Assembly (NCBI GenBank): GCA_051660685.1
Contig: JBOFQB010000033.1
Location: 1 to 64,000, forward strand
DNA from: JAVBSX01 sp051660685
Lineage (GTDB): Bacteria; Planctomycetota; Planctomycetia; Pirellulales; Thermoguttaceae
Length of the DNA: 64,000 nt
Direction: 5' to 3'
Position 1 is the first letter of the stretch. Each line of letters opens with the position of its first letter. The notes beneath the pieces are model-generated. The model saw only the letters and a program-made list of their open reading frames with translations, did no database searches and was not told the DNA's origin. Position numbers and translations under genes: made by a program. Positions 28,201 through 37,039 of this stretch are shown piece by piece.

Positions 28201-28729
28201 TTGCACAGAATGTCATTTCGGGCCCAATCGGACGGACGATCAACGACATGATGTTGGGTCAAAGTATTATACTTGGGACCGGACTTCGGAGTTTTATACA
28301 CCTGCTTTGGTTGAAGTTTGGCGAAATGCCCCTTACCTTCATTCAGGCCAATATGCGACTTTACGCGAACTGTTCATTGACGGAAAACATGGTTTGAACA
28401 GGGTTTCTCCCCCCTTGTCGGAAGAAGAACTCGACGCTTTATGTGAGTATCTGCAAAACCCGATGTTCGCCCAATCAAAAAGGGTTTCACAACCCCGTTT
28501 GACAACGGGTTTACAAAGACTGTCCGAATCGGTTGCACAAACACGATCAACAAGTCGTTCCGACCAAACGGTTGACAAGTCGAATCAGATGTCGAACAAC
28601 AAGAGTGACAACAAGGATAGGAGTGATAGTAACAGTGATGATAATAACAGTGATTCGGACGACGATCAGGACAAGGAGGTGAACTTCGATTTGCGAAATG
28701 CAAGGACAAGGAAAGAGAATGAGTATTGA
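25274..28729 (+). CDS. BlaR1-like M56 peptidase fused to beta-propeller and dihaem cytochrome c domain
   Basis: 1151 residues. The BlaR1-like part has membrane helices near 14-31, 38-55, 233-255 and 450-470, and the zinc peptidase motif HELLHQ at about 335. The extracytoplasmic loop between helices 2 and 3 (about 60-230) is long and has a CNGCNACNIC cluster near 95-104. After the last helix, where BlaR1 has a penicillin-sensing domain, there are instead YVTN-type propeller blades (SPDGEYLYL, TPDGTYLCIALSG) and two haem sites, CASCH at 808-812 and CTECH at 977-981. APYLHSGQYATLREL is typical of dihaem peroxidases. The tail is Asn/Asp/Ser-rich. Topology puts the haems outside the cytoplasm, where cytochrome c matures. 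A redox or peroxide-like sensor controlling BlaI is inferred. Confidence 0.88.
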   Translation: MSETLFEVGLRASLQGSLLLLLMLILFHLFGQKLSANSRFVLLLLVLLRFLLPVTPNSSYSLLGFVPNWNGARIGSPTSRLVEERDENRFATIGGCNGCNACNICNDSVVQLHSPNQETVLDRVLDWEFLGKKTIRPEFVGEEQEMSENVLWENGPPGLQMRTNQDVILNERLSDQIAFQDRLIGQDTVDVERNGGRGEVRGNEQSGQMGIGSMRDSETNRAAERGETVSFFLGLLNLLFLIWIIGFGVFLIRFLHSFWKLQTLIGRSKTEIPNWLDDLLNEVQIETGFRRRIRLLLTNEPIGAASCGIFRATVLLSTSILKEFDREEIRWMLRHELLHQKRLDPITVFGTQIACLIHWMNPIVWILARKLRTERELAVDEAVLRLTPLEDGPDYGRVLLKVVAQFQLNLAIPQLLGVLRKTRMNDKFLERRITMILTPTPRTFARFLLSLSLFGSLAVLGLTGPETTVVQSEQQDRQLEQNDRQAEQQDRAMILNGIIVETTDEKDSLGTSSVIDKESSNEINSATTVPELFPGSDLAGIQYPLVPQEDLTSFNTAVTVSLIDQNGQIIPIRLPIGSTVIRGHCISPDGEYLYLTHQLSRYQMPRTQIQRGWCQSNAISIIHLPNRQYVNTVLLDDVNRGAANPWGCVVTPDGTYLCIALSGTNELLRIDRVPLHQKLDKCQPGPVSAMQDTKELYAEGVRNDLTFLETAMKRRISLERGGPALPRELALQPDGTVRVRYHFGNTFIVVDVSQDEPMLIDYQKTIGVQDAKESKNSEEYAEEYNDPIKLGEKYFNDATLCLENWLSCASCHPDGRTDGLAWDLLNDGLGNPKKTRNLVGVNNRSVFFAEGQLTGPRSNGPNSDNRQKKMSLEDVIRYQFQNQLENKLKDPWNLRTIDDAKVSAIAAYLRSLEPQPSPISLENGSGDIGSGNAHSGNSDLRNGDSEERARRERGVWERRAEKATRGKILFESPQLGCTECHFGPNRTDDQRHDVGSKYYTWDRTSEFYTPALVEVWRNAPYLHSGQYATLRELFIDGKHGLNRVSPPLSEEELDALCEYLQNPMFAQSKRVSQPRLTTGLQRLSESVAQTRSTSRSDQTVDKSNQMSNNKSDNKDRSDSNSDDNNSDSDDDQDKEVNFDLRNARTRKENEY

Positions 28730-28783
28730 AAGACCTGTCATAAAATTCCATATGACGGTATTTTAGGGGGGAAACTTTTCTGG

Positions 28784-28789
28784 TATACT
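28784..28789 (+). promoter_or_regulatory. Extended -10 promoter element for the LRR lipoprotein gene
   Basis: TGGTATACT is an extended -10 box (TG-N-TATACT) about 50 bases before the ATG. No clear -35 is seen. Confidence 0.45.
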
Positions 28790-28840
28790 TCGGGTTCGTT
28801 CGATTGGTCCCTTTTGTCACTTTTTTATCTCTAGGTGATT

Positions 28841-30205
28841 ATGTCTTCTACCTCAAAGTTCTTCCCCCTGCTGTTCGTTTGTTCATTATTCCTTGTCGTT
28901 GGTTGTATCAAAGTTGAAAAACATGAACATGGTGAATCACAGGAAGGGGCTTGTTGCCCGAGTGTTAAAGAATCGGCTCCTGTTGCTCCGTCCGTCCAAA
29001 CGGAGAATGACAAAACAATTCCGGCCGGTCCTCAACCGACTGCCGATCCTGCGATTGTCCGACAAGTGTTGGATCGTGTCAAGTCGTTTGATCCGACCCG
29101 CAATTCTTACAAAGAGACGGCTCAAGGGGCTTTGATTGAGTTGAACATTAACACGCCGGATTTGACGTTGGAGGACATGGAGCTGATTGCCCAGTTGAAA
29201 GACCTTCAACGACTCAATTTTGAGGATTGTCGCAATTTTTCTGACGAATTTGCGCAAAAACTGATTCCGCTTCAAAGTCAGCTGAAAGTTCTCAAGATAG
29301 GCAACAGTATCATCACAGATGAATCGGCTGAAGTTTTTGCCGGAATGCCGAATCTGGTTGATTTGAACTTACATCACAATGCAAGTGTTGGAGACGGAAC
29401 CTGTCGGAAACTGGTTAATATGGACAAGTTGGAGAAACTTAACCTGATTTATACGGGGACGACGGATGTTGGGACGCTTAGTCTGAAAAAGATACCCAAT
29501 CTGAAGTCGCTCGATCTCAGAGGATGCAATGTCGTCTCCAATCTCGGAATGCGCAATGTCGGTCAAATTGCCGGTTTGAAAATGCTCCAACATCGTAGTG
29601 ATGCAGTCAACGATGAAGGTTTGGCGAACCTGACTTCTTGCGAAAATATGGAGTCACTTTACTTGCAGGAGTTTTCGTTGACCGACCAAGCGGGCGAATC
29701 GCTTAGCAAATTCAAAAAGTTGAACAGTCTTATCATTTTTCGTTGTGGAGAATTTGGGACAGAAGGACTGTTGCAATTGAAAGGTCTTCCGTTAATCCGC
29801 TTGACTCTGCGCGGTTTGGAACGGGTCGATGATCGCGGATTGGAAGTCCTGAAAGACCTGCCCAAACTCAAACGTCTTTATTTGACGGAAATGACGTTGA
29901 CGGATTCTGCTTTTACGAATCTTGAAGGACTTGATAATCTTGAAGTGCTCGAATTACAGATTGTCCCGATTAGTGACGCGACTCTTCCTATTATTGCCAA
30001 ATTGCCCAATTTGAAAGAGTTGAAGTTGGCGACAACGGAAATTACGAACGACGGACTCAAAGCGTTGTTGGATGCTCCCAAACTGGAATCGCTCATCCTG
30101 CTTGATAATGCGGCAATTGACGCTGATGCAGCGAAAGAGCTTTTTGCCGGGAAAAAATACAAAGTCCTCAACATTGGCAAATCATCCGGGGAAGTTTCAG
30201 AATAA
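28841..30205 (+). CDS. Leucine-rich-repeat lipoprotein
   Basis: 454 residues. A lipoprotein signal ends at the lipobox LVVGC (about residue 22), so the mature protein is lipid-anchored. From about 100 to the end there are roughly a dozen repeats of the LxxLxLxxTxITDxGLxxL kind (for example LPNLKELKLATTEITNDGL), the cysteine-poor LRR form common in planctomycetes. No catalytic domain is visible; protein binding at the cell surface is the likely role. AGGTG lies just before the ATG; a GTG two codons upstream is an alternative start. Confidence 0.85.
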   Translation: MSSTSKFFPLLFVCSLFLVVGCIKVEKHEHGESQEGACCPSVKESAPVAPSVQTENDKTIPAGPQPTADPAIVRQVLDRVKSFDPTRNSYKETAQGALIELNINTPDLTLEDMELIAQLKDLQRLNFEDCRNFSDEFAQKLIPLQSQLKVLKIGNSIITDESAEVFAGMPNLVDLNLHHNASVGDGTCRKLVNMDKLEKLNLIYTGTTDVGTLSLKKIPNLKSLDLRGCNVVSNLGMRNVGQIAGLKMLQHRSDAVNDEGLANLTSCENMESLYLQEFSLTDQAGESLSKFKKLNSLIIFRCGEFGTEGLLQLKGLPLIRLTLRGLERVDDRGLEVLKDLPKLKRLYLTEMTLTDSAFTNLEGLDNLEVLELQIVPISDATLPIIAKLPNLKELKLATTEITNDGLKALLDAPKLESLILLDNAAIDADAAKELFAGKKYKVLNIGKSSGEVSE

Positions 30206-30374
30206 CTTTTTCCGACATCGGACTTATGTGATTGGGCTGTCTTTTGACTCGCCTGTTCAGATTCGACCATTTCAAACAGTCCTGAGTCAACGTCGCGTTG
30301 CTTTCTCGGGTCCCTCGTTTGGGACCCGGCTGTTTCTTGTTTTTTGTTCAACCTCTTTTGCCCTTTTGTGTGCA

Positions 30375-31994
30375 ATGAGCAAGCCGTTTTTCCTTTCATC
30401 GTTGATTCGTTCTCTTTCTCGGTTTTGCTGTCTCTGTCTTTACTGTCTCGTTTTAGGTGTTCCCTTGCTCTATGGAGCAACAACGGATTCACGTCCCAAC
30501 ATTTTGCTCGTATTTACGGACGATCACGCTTATCAAGGGATTAGTGCTTATGGTTCAAATCGGAATCAGACGCCCAATTTGGACCGACTTGCAAAAGAAG
30601 GAATGCGGTTCACCAACTGTGTTGTTCCAAACTCAATCTGCGGTCCTTCCCGGGCGATTGTCCAAACAGGTAAATACAGTCATCTTAACGGGTTTATTGA
30701 CAATTCCTGTCGATTTGACATTTCTCAACCGACGTTTCCGAAACTGTTGCAAAAAGCAGGGTATCAAACAGCGGTCGTTGGAAAATGGCATCTCGAATGT
30801 GATGCACGACCCGGTTATGATTATTCAGAAGTGTTGATTGGTCAGGGACCGTATTATAACCCGATCATGATTCGAAATGGTGAAAAGGTAGAACATAAGG
30901 GGTATACAACGGAAATCATTACGGATTTGGCCCTTGATTGGTTGAAGCAGGTTGATCGGTCGAAACCATTTTTAATGATGTGTCAGCATAAAGCCCCTCA
31001 TCGAGAATGGTCCCCCCTTAAAAAGCACTACGTCAAATACGAGGGGGTTGTTTTTCCTGAACCGGGAACACTTTTTGATGATTATTCAGGTCGCGGTCGA
31101 GCCGTTCTGGAACAGGATATGACGATTGCAGAAACGTTGACGCCTTTTGATTTGAAGTTGACGGGACCGCTTAAGGGCCTTGATTCGGAACAGGTTCGTG
31201 ATTGGAATGAGATGTACGAACCTCGTATTGCGCAATATAAGGAACAGGGATTATCGGGCGAGGATTTGACTCGTTGGAAATACCAGTGTTACATGAGGGA
31301 TTATTTTAGCTGTATTGACGCGGTTGATGAAAGTGTTGGTCGTCTGCTCGATTATCTGGATGAAACCGGTCTTGCCGAGAACACCGTTGTCGTTTATGCG
31401 TCAGATCAGGGCTTTTATCTCGGGGAACATGGTTGGTTTGACAAACGGTTCATGTATAACGAATCGTTCAAGACGCCGCTTTTAATTCGTTGGTCGGGTC
31501 AAACAGCACCGGAAACGGTTAATAATGACATTGTTTCCTTGCTTGATCTTGCTGAAACGTTTTTAGAGATTGCGGGGGTTGAAATTCCCGGGGACATGCA
31601 AGGAAAGAGTCTGGTTCCGATTCTGCAAGGTAAGACGCCGGATGATTGGAGACAATCGTTTTATTACCATTATTACGAATATCCGGGCGTTCATGCAGTC
31701 AAACGACATGAGGGGGTGTACGACGGTCGGTTCAAGTTGATTCATTTTTATGATGACATTGATGAATGGGAGTTATATGACAACGAGGGGGACCCGCTTG
31801 AAATGCAAAACAGGATTGCAGAACCTCAATACAGTGAAGATGTCAAACGGTTACATCTTGAACTGGACCGATTGAAGCAGGAGTTGAAGGTTCCTGAAAT
31901 ACAGGTCAAGACCCGACCTTTTGAAAAGCGTCTCTCTCCTGACATGCAGAACATCGTCCGTCAACGCGAAAAACGGCAAAACCGTAATCCTTGA
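30375..31994 (+). CDS. Exported sulfatase (S1 family)
   Basis: 539 residues from MSKPFFLSSLIRSL. The signal peptide ends around VPLLYGA. The metal-binding FTDDHAYQG is at 47-55 and the sulfatase signature C89-G-P-S-R93 carries the cysteine that must become formylglycine. GKYSHLNGF, VGKWHLEC and a C-terminal DNEGDPLEMQN segment complete the fold. It removes sulfate esters from glycans or small molecules. Next to a GH50-like glycosidase it probably acts on a sulfated polysaccharide (inference). The frame is open upstream to 30072 over the LRR gene; the signal peptide supports this start. Confidence 0.92.
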   Translation: MSKPFFLSSLIRSLSRFCCLCLYCLVLGVPLLYGATTDSRPNILLVFTDDHAYQGISAYGSNRNQTPNLDRLAKEGMRFTNCVVPNSICGPSRAIVQTGKYSHLNGFIDNSCRFDISQPTFPKLLQKAGYQTAVVGKWHLECDARPGYDYSEVLIGQGPYYNPIMIRNGEKVEHKGYTTEIITDLALDWLKQVDRSKPFLMMCQHKAPHREWSPLKKHYVKYEGVVFPEPGTLFDDYSGRGRAVLEQDMTIAETLTPFDLKLTGPLKGLDSEQVRDWNEMYEPRIAQYKEQGLSGEDLTRWKYQCYMRDYFSCIDAVDESVGRLLDYLDETGLAENTVVVYASDQGFYLGEHGWFDKRFMYNESFKTPLLIRWSGQTAPETVNNDIVSLLDLAETFLEIAGVEIPGDMQGKSLVPILQGKTPDDWRQSFYYHYYEYPGVHAVKRHEGVYDGRFKLIHFYDDIDEWELYDNEGDPLEMQNRIAEPQYSEDVKRLHLELDRLKQELKVPEIQVKTRPFEKRLSPDMQNIVRQREKRQNRNP

Positions 31995-32168
31995 AAAAAG
32001 TTGGAATTGGTGATTCGTATTCCGTTATGGAATTTTACACTCCTAAAACCCTGTTTTATCCTGTCCACAATCATGATTGAACCGCCCCAACTGCGTTTTG
32101 GGTGAACGGTCTCTGCCGACATTTGATGTTACACTCTCAAAAACCAAAACAATTATCCCCTTAAAACC

Positions 32169-34265
32169 ATGTTCAAGAAACTCTTGTTGCTCTCTGTGTT
32201 GCAATGGACTTGCCTGTTCCTGTCTCTTTCTGTCAAAGGTGAGGAACGATTGGTTTTGCTTGATTCGCAAACTCCGCTTGAGAACATTTTGATGCAGGAT
32301 GTAACGGTTGAAAAAGAGGGAGATTGTTTCATTGTGAGAACCGGGACGGAAAACACTTGGCCCGGCATTCAACTGAATGGTCCTTGGAACTGTCGGGAGT
32401 ATGGATTGCTTCTTTTGGACGTTGAAAATCTGGATGAGACGGAATTGACGTTGAATTGCCGGATTGACCAACCGAGCGGGGATGGAGGAACGGGGGTTGG
32501 GACCTTGACGCAATCAATTCAGATTCCGCCCCGAGAAACGAAAATCTGGCGTATGTTTCTGCCGATTCCGGTTGCTGAAGAATTGCGGGAGAAATTCTTT
32601 GCAATGCGGGGTAATCCCTTTTCGATGCAGGATCGAAACGGCCCGGCGTTTGATCGGTCTGTTGTGACGGAGTTGCGACTTTTTGTCAATGAACCCGATC
32701 AAAAACATCGATTCGGTCTTCGTAAAATTTCAGCCGAGTCGGGTTCACAAAATTGTCCCTATTCGACAATACCGATTGATCAGTTTTTTCCCATGATCGA
32801 CACGTTTGGTCAGTTTATGCACAAAGATTGGCCGGGTAAAATTCGTGATGAGGCGGATTTACAGGGACGAATTCAGCAAGAAGAGGCGGATTTGGCGCGA
32901 CATCCTGGACCAGAGAACTGGAATCAATATGGAGGTTGGTTGGTCGGGCCGCAATTACAGGCGACCGGACATTTTCGGACAGAAAAAGTGGACGGAAAAT
33001 GGTTTTTGGTTGATCCAGATGGACGTCTTTTTTGGTCACATGGGGTTGATTGTATCAGCGATTGGAATGGAACGACGCCGATTACGGACCGAGAGTTTTA
33101 TTTTGCCGATTTACCCGATTCCCAATCGCCGCTTGCCCTGTTTTATGGAACAGCTGATTGGTCGGTTCACAATTATTATGAGGGAAAGGGACCTTATAAG
33201 ACGTTTAACTTTACAGCATCGAATTTATTTCGCAAATTCGGAGAGCATTGGAAAGAACGGTTTGCCCAACTTGCACATCATCGTTTACGAAGTTGGGGAA
33301 TGAACACGATTGCCAATTGGTCTGATTCGTCTGTTTACCTGTTGCGAAAAACACCTTATACGGCAACCATTTCGGCGAATTGTCCCCCCTTGCAAGGGAG
33401 TGAGGGATATTGGGGCAAATTTGCCGATCCTTTTCATGAGGATTTCCGAACCCAATATCGTCAGGCGTTTGAATCACAAAAGGAAACGACCGCGAATGAT
33501 CCCTGGTGTATGGGTTATTTTGTTGACAATGAGATTTCTTGGGGAACCGACCGATCTCTTTCCAACGCCGCAATCACATCTCCGGCCGACCAACCGGCCA
33601 AAATTGCGTTATGTGATTGGTTGAAGCAGAAATACGACGGTTCGATTGAAAAAATGAATTCCGTCTGGAAAACCTCGTATTCGGATTGGAACCATTTTCT
33701 GGAATCAACCGAACGTCCGAAAAGAGGAGCAAATGCCGATTTGCAAGATTTTTACTCGGTGATTGCTGAACAGTATTTCCGTGTTTTGCGAGAAGAACTC
33801 AAAAGAACGGCTCCGAACAAGTTGTATCTCGGTTGCCGTTTCGCTTGGGGAAACCCTCTTGCAATTCAAGCAGCCGGAAAATACTGTGATGTCATTAGTT
33901 TTAACGAGTACAAATACGATTTAGATCGTTTCAAATTGCCGAAAGGGGTTGACAAACCTTGTATTATTGGGGAATTTCACTTTGGTGCTCTTGATCGGGG
34001 ACTGTTTCATACAGGTTTGTGTCCGACTGAATCGCAGGATGCAAGAGCAGCTGCTTATGAGAAATACCTACTTTCTGCACTTCGACATCCGAATTGGGTT
34101 GGAACACATTGGTTTCAATACGGGGATCAAGCAACAACAGGTCGGGGGGACGGGGAGAATTACCAGATTGGACTTTTGGATGTCTGCGACTCGCCTTATC
34201 CTGAAACAATCAGTACACTTCGTAAAATAGGGTATCATCTTTATGAGTTAAGACTGGGAAAATAG
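32169..34265 (+). CDS. GH50-like (beta-agarase/beta-galactosidase type) exported glycoside hydrolase
   Basis: 698 residues with a signal peptide (1-22, ending VKGEE). An N-terminal beta-sandwich (to about 215) precedes a TIM barrel starting at TFGQFMHKDWPGKIRDE. LVDPDGRLFWSHGVDCIS is the conserved entry strand. VDNEISWG (Glu about 455) and IGEFHFGALDRG (Glu about 602) are placed like the acid/base and nucleophile of clan GH-A enzymes. The overall layout resembles GH50 agarases; related planctomycete enzymes act on other galactans. It follows the sulfatase on the same strand after 174 bases. The exact substrate is not certain. Confidence 0.75.
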   Translation: MFKKLLLLSVLQWTCLFLSLSVKGEERLVLLDSQTPLENILMQDVTVEKEGDCFIVRTGTENTWPGIQLNGPWNCREYGLLLLDVENLDETELTLNCRIDQPSGDGGTGVGTLTQSIQIPPRETKIWRMFLPIPVAEELREKFFAMRGNPFSMQDRNGPAFDRSVVTELRLFVNEPDQKHRFGLRKISAESGSQNCPYSTIPIDQFFPMIDTFGQFMHKDWPGKIRDEADLQGRIQQEEADLARHPGPENWNQYGGWLVGPQLQATGHFRTEKVDGKWFLVDPDGRLFWSHGVDCISDWNGTTPITDREFYFADLPDSQSPLALFYGTADWSVHNYYEGKGPYKTFNFTASNLFRKFGEHWKERFAQLAHHRLRSWGMNTIANWSDSSVYLLRKTPYTATISANCPPLQGSEGYWGKFADPFHEDFRTQYRQAFESQKETTANDPWCMGYFVDNEISWGTDRSLSNAAITSPADQPAKIALCDWLKQKYDGSIEKMNSVWKTSYSDWNHFLESTERPKRGANADLQDFYSVIAEQYFRVLREELKRTAPNKLYLGCRFAWGNPLAIQAAGKYCDVISFNEYKYDLDRFKLPKGVDKPCIIGEFHFGALDRGLFHTGLCPTESQDARAAAYEKYLLSALRHPNWVGTHWFQYGDQATTGRGDGENYQIGLLDVCDSPYPETISTLRKIGYHLYELRLGK

Positions 34266-34348
34266 GCAAATCTGGGAAAAATTGATTGAAAAAAGGGACG
34301 TTGCGCAGAACAACCAAGAGCACTCCAACGTTGTTTTGGGGAGTGTTT

Positions 34349-34527
34349 CAGTCCGCTAACAAGTTTTGCGAAAAGGAGCATTTTTCATTTTTGAACCACA
34401 AAAATCACGAAAGACACGAAAACCTCACAAAATACAGTTTTTCGTGTTTTTTCGTGTCTTTCGTGGTCAACCAATCCGTCCGACCCGGCTCGGTTCAAAT
34501 CGCAAAACCAAACTTGTTAGCAGTTTG
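34349..34527 (-). mobile_element. MITE, 179-bp family, decayed copy
   Basis: Left terminal repeat CAGTCCGCTAACAAG is intact, and the right end stops at CTTGTTAGC without the last GGACTG. The asymmetric part (GTCCGACCCGGCTCGGTTC) is inverted relative to the copies at 40650 and 57582. No target duplication is recognisable. Confidence 0.85.
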
Positions 34528-34597
34528 GAGAGGGGGGGGTTCCGGGGCTAACGCATCAAAATATGGATTCATCGTTAATTTGGTCAAAATACACGTT

Positions 34598-34749
34598 TTA
34601 GGCAAACACAACAGCCGGGAGGGAGCGCAGCGTACTGACGGTTTGTGACATTTTTTTTGTCAACAAACCTCCTATTTGTCTCAGTTGTCCCAAAATACGA
34701 CCGTCAATACGGTGCTGCGCACCTCCTTTCCGGCTTTTGTTTTGCCTAT
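34598..34749. repeat. Long imperfect inverted repeat
   Basis: Arms of about 47 bp (34598-34644 and 34701-34749) pair as GGCAAA-ACA-AGCCGG-AGG-GCGCAGC-GTA-TGACGG. The 56-bp loop contains TGTGACATTTTTTTTGTCAAC. It lies in a 703-base gap between the GH50 gene and an unknown exported gene and encodes nothing evident. Confidence 0.7.
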
Positions 34750-34968
34750 TTTGTGCATTTTGAATACTTTGGACTGCCTATCTTCTCTGCAATCTACCCA
34801 AGAATCGCAAACATCCCAAATCAACAGCTTTCTTCAACAATCGGCACAATCGTTAAATTTTGACTAAACACTAAATTCGTTCCGTCCGATACTAATTGAC
34901 ATCTGGGAATACAGGTATTCCCGGGGAGTCCATGATGATTCAAACGACCTCAGACGGAATTTTGAAGA

Positions 34969-36054
34969 ATGAGAAACCGCATATATGCACATTTGACGAT
35001 TTTCGCTCTCCTGTTAATCAGCTGCAATTCGGCAAACCTCGTTCGAGGAGCCGGGTTGAACGTCTTCTCGACCTCAAAAGTTGAAGCTGATCCTAATAAA
35101 GAATACAATCTGGAAATGACGAACGGACCTTGGTTAATCATGGTTCACAGTTTTTCCGGGCCTGACTCTCGGGATCGCGCCAAACAACTGGTGTTGGAAC
35201 TTCGGAAGAAGTACAAGATGAACGCTTATCTTTACGACAAAGTTTTCCAGTTTAATCTGACAGAAGGGATGAAAGAGTCGGAAAAACGTCATGTACAGAA
35301 AAAGAAGTACATCAAAACGGCAAATGAAGAATGTGCAGTCGTTGTCGGCAATTTTCAGTCTTTTGATGATCCTGATTTTACCAAAACATTGCAGACGATT
35401 AAAAGTGCGCAACCGGACTGTTTGAAAAGCGGGAAAATGCCGGGGATCAAACAGGTTGCGAGCAAAACGGAGTTGGGTCCGCTTGCTTATGCGTTTGGAA
35501 CAACCAATCCGCTTCTTCCTCCCAACTATTTTTCACAAAAGGGAGCGGTTGACAGTTTTGTTGAGCGGTTGAACGCCGATTCGCCGTATAGTCTGTTGAA
35601 CAATCCCTGTCGATATACAGTCCGGGTTGCGACCTTTACAGGAAACATACGAACACGCAAATATGAGGACGGTTCGATTGTTCTTAAAGATGAGGAAGAG
35701 GAAGACTTTGCCCAATCGAAATTGGCCGATGCTGCAATGAATGCGACAACGCTTTGCAAGGCGTTGCGACTTAAGGGATATGACGCTTATGAATTCCATG
35801 ACCGTTATTCCAGCGTTGTAACCGTTGGAAGTTATAATGAAATCGGGACGCCGGGACCACAAGGTGTTGAAGTTTTTCCGCAAATTGCCCAAATTTTTGA
35901 TCGATTCAAAGGAAAATATGTCGGAGCAACCAAAGCAGGACAATGCGGTTATGTTCCCAAATCAATCGACGGAATTCCTTTTGATGTCCAACCAATGTTG
36001 GTTGCGGTTCCGAAACGGCAGAAAGACATGCTCCAAGCGGTCAATAACAAATAG
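34969..36054 (+). CDS. Conserved exported protein of unknown function
   Basis: 361 residues. The N-terminal hydrophobic stretch ends LLISCNS, which could be a lipobox or a plain signal peptide. The body has NGPWLIMVHSFSGPDSRDRA, which looks like a SPOR-like or periplasmic alpha/beta domain, and YTVRVATFTGNIRTRK later repeats the same kind of strand, suggesting two related halves. Acidic EEEEEDF near 245. I do not recognise a named family, though the style is that of planctomycete exported proteins. Single gene. Confidence 0.75.
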   Translation: MRNRIYAHLTIFALLLISCNSANLVRGAGLNVFSTSKVEADPNKEYNLEMTNGPWLIMVHSFSGPDSRDRAKQLVLELRKKYKMNAYLYDKVFQFNLTEGMKESEKRHVQKKKYIKTANEECAVVVGNFQSFDDPDFTKTLQTIKSAQPDCLKSGKMPGIKQVASKTELGPLAYAFGTTNPLLPPNYFSQKGAVDSFVERLNADSPYSLLNNPCRYTVRVATFTGNIRTRKYEDGSIVLKDEEEEDFAQSKLADAAMNATTLCKALRLKGYDAYEFHDRYSSVVTVGSYNEIGTPGPQGVEVFPQIAQIFDRFKGKYVGATKAGQCGYVPKSIDGIPFDVQPMLVAVPKRQKDMLQAVNNK

Positions 36055-36171
36055 AATAGAAACGACACCAAATAGAATCAACAAAGAATGGAAAGGGAGA
36101 AGAGAAAGGACAGCTGTTTCCTGCGTTCTCCACATTAACCACCAAAATCGGCAAATGCCGGCTTCAACCCT

Positions 36172-36225
36172 CTCTTTCCCTATATCCCCCATTCCCTATC
36201 CCCTAATCCCTATCTTCCCCTCTTC
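36172..36225. repeat. Degenerate CCCCTAT/CCCCATT heptamer array
   Basis: About seven imperfect heptamers (CCCTATATCCCCCATTCCC and on), reaching the stop codon of the TrmH-type gene on the opposite strand. Confidence 0.75.
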
Positions 36226-37012
36226 TGAGTTCGTAAAGGAAAATGCCGACCGAAACTCCCAGATTGAGCGAATCGACATCAGGTCGGATTGGAATAATAA
36301 CCTTGTGTTGACATTCTTGGGACCAAATCGGTTCAAGACCCGAGTATTCGTTGCCAAACAGTATTCCCAGTTTCTCCGGTTTGGCGTTCATCGAATGTAA
36401 TTTTTTGGCAGTTGGGTCCAAAACAGCTCCCCAAAGTTCAAAACCAAGCTGTTCTTTCAACAATTGCAAGTCTTGCACCAAATGGTCACTTGCAAGAATT
36501 GGGACCTGCAACACTCCCCCCATTGAAACGCGAAGAACACGTCGGGAAAGCGGATCACAACATTGTTCCCCCAACAAAACGGCTGTTGCGCCCAATGCTG
36601 CACAAGAACGGAATGTCAGACCGAGATTATCCGGCTTGGTTGCATTGGGGAGAACAACCAAACGGACAGTTTGCTTGTTCTGCAAGAGAGAAGAGTTTTG
36701 CACCTTTTCAAACGGCAATCTGCGACCTAACGCTAGGATTCCCTGATAATACTCAAATCCGAGAATTGCCCGAATTTGCTCTTCCCGAACAAGGTAAATT
36801 GGGATGTCAACCGGAACAGATGCACTGATTCGGTCAAGGAAACGGTCAACAACAAGGAGTGATTCAACGGGGAAGGGACTTGCGAGGAGTCGTTGTGCAA
36901 CGAGTTCCCCTTCTGCAATGAAAACGCTTTCTCCCCGTAATGTCCGCTCACGGACATTCAAGTAGGGTGCAATTCGCGGATCGTCAATCGTTTCAAGAGG
37001 AATCAGGGACAT
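36203..37012 (-). CDS. TrmH/SpoU family RNA 2'-O-methyltransferase
   Basis: 269 residues. The N-terminal substrate-binding domain includes ESVFIAEGELVAQRLL. The SPOUT trefoil-knot domain carries the three motifs: NATKPDNLGLTFRSCAALG (motif 1, N and R), GILFGNEYSGL (motif 2) and IPIRPDVDSLNLGVSVGI (motif 3). It uses S-adenosylmethionine to methylate a ribose 2'-OH in tRNA or rRNA; the target nucleotide cannot be told. The stop lies inside a heptamer array. The SUMF1-domain gene lies 27 bases downstream of nothing shared: it is upstream on the same strand. Confidence 0.92.
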   Translation of the reverse strand: MSLIPLETIDDPRIAPYLNVRERTLRGESVFIAEGELVAQRLLASPFPVESLLVVDRFLDRISASVPVDIPIYLVREEQIRAILGFEYYQGILALGRRLPFEKVQNSSLLQNKQTVRLVVLPNATKPDNLGLTFRSCAALGATAVLLGEQCCDPLSRRVLRVSMGGVLQVPILASDHLVQDLQLLKEQLGFELWGAVLDPTAKKLHSMNAKPEKLGILFGNEYSGLEPIWSQECQHKVIIPIRPDVDSLNLGVSVGIFLYELRRGEDRD

Positions 37013-37039
37013 CTACAGTCAACGGCTAAACAGGAAGAC

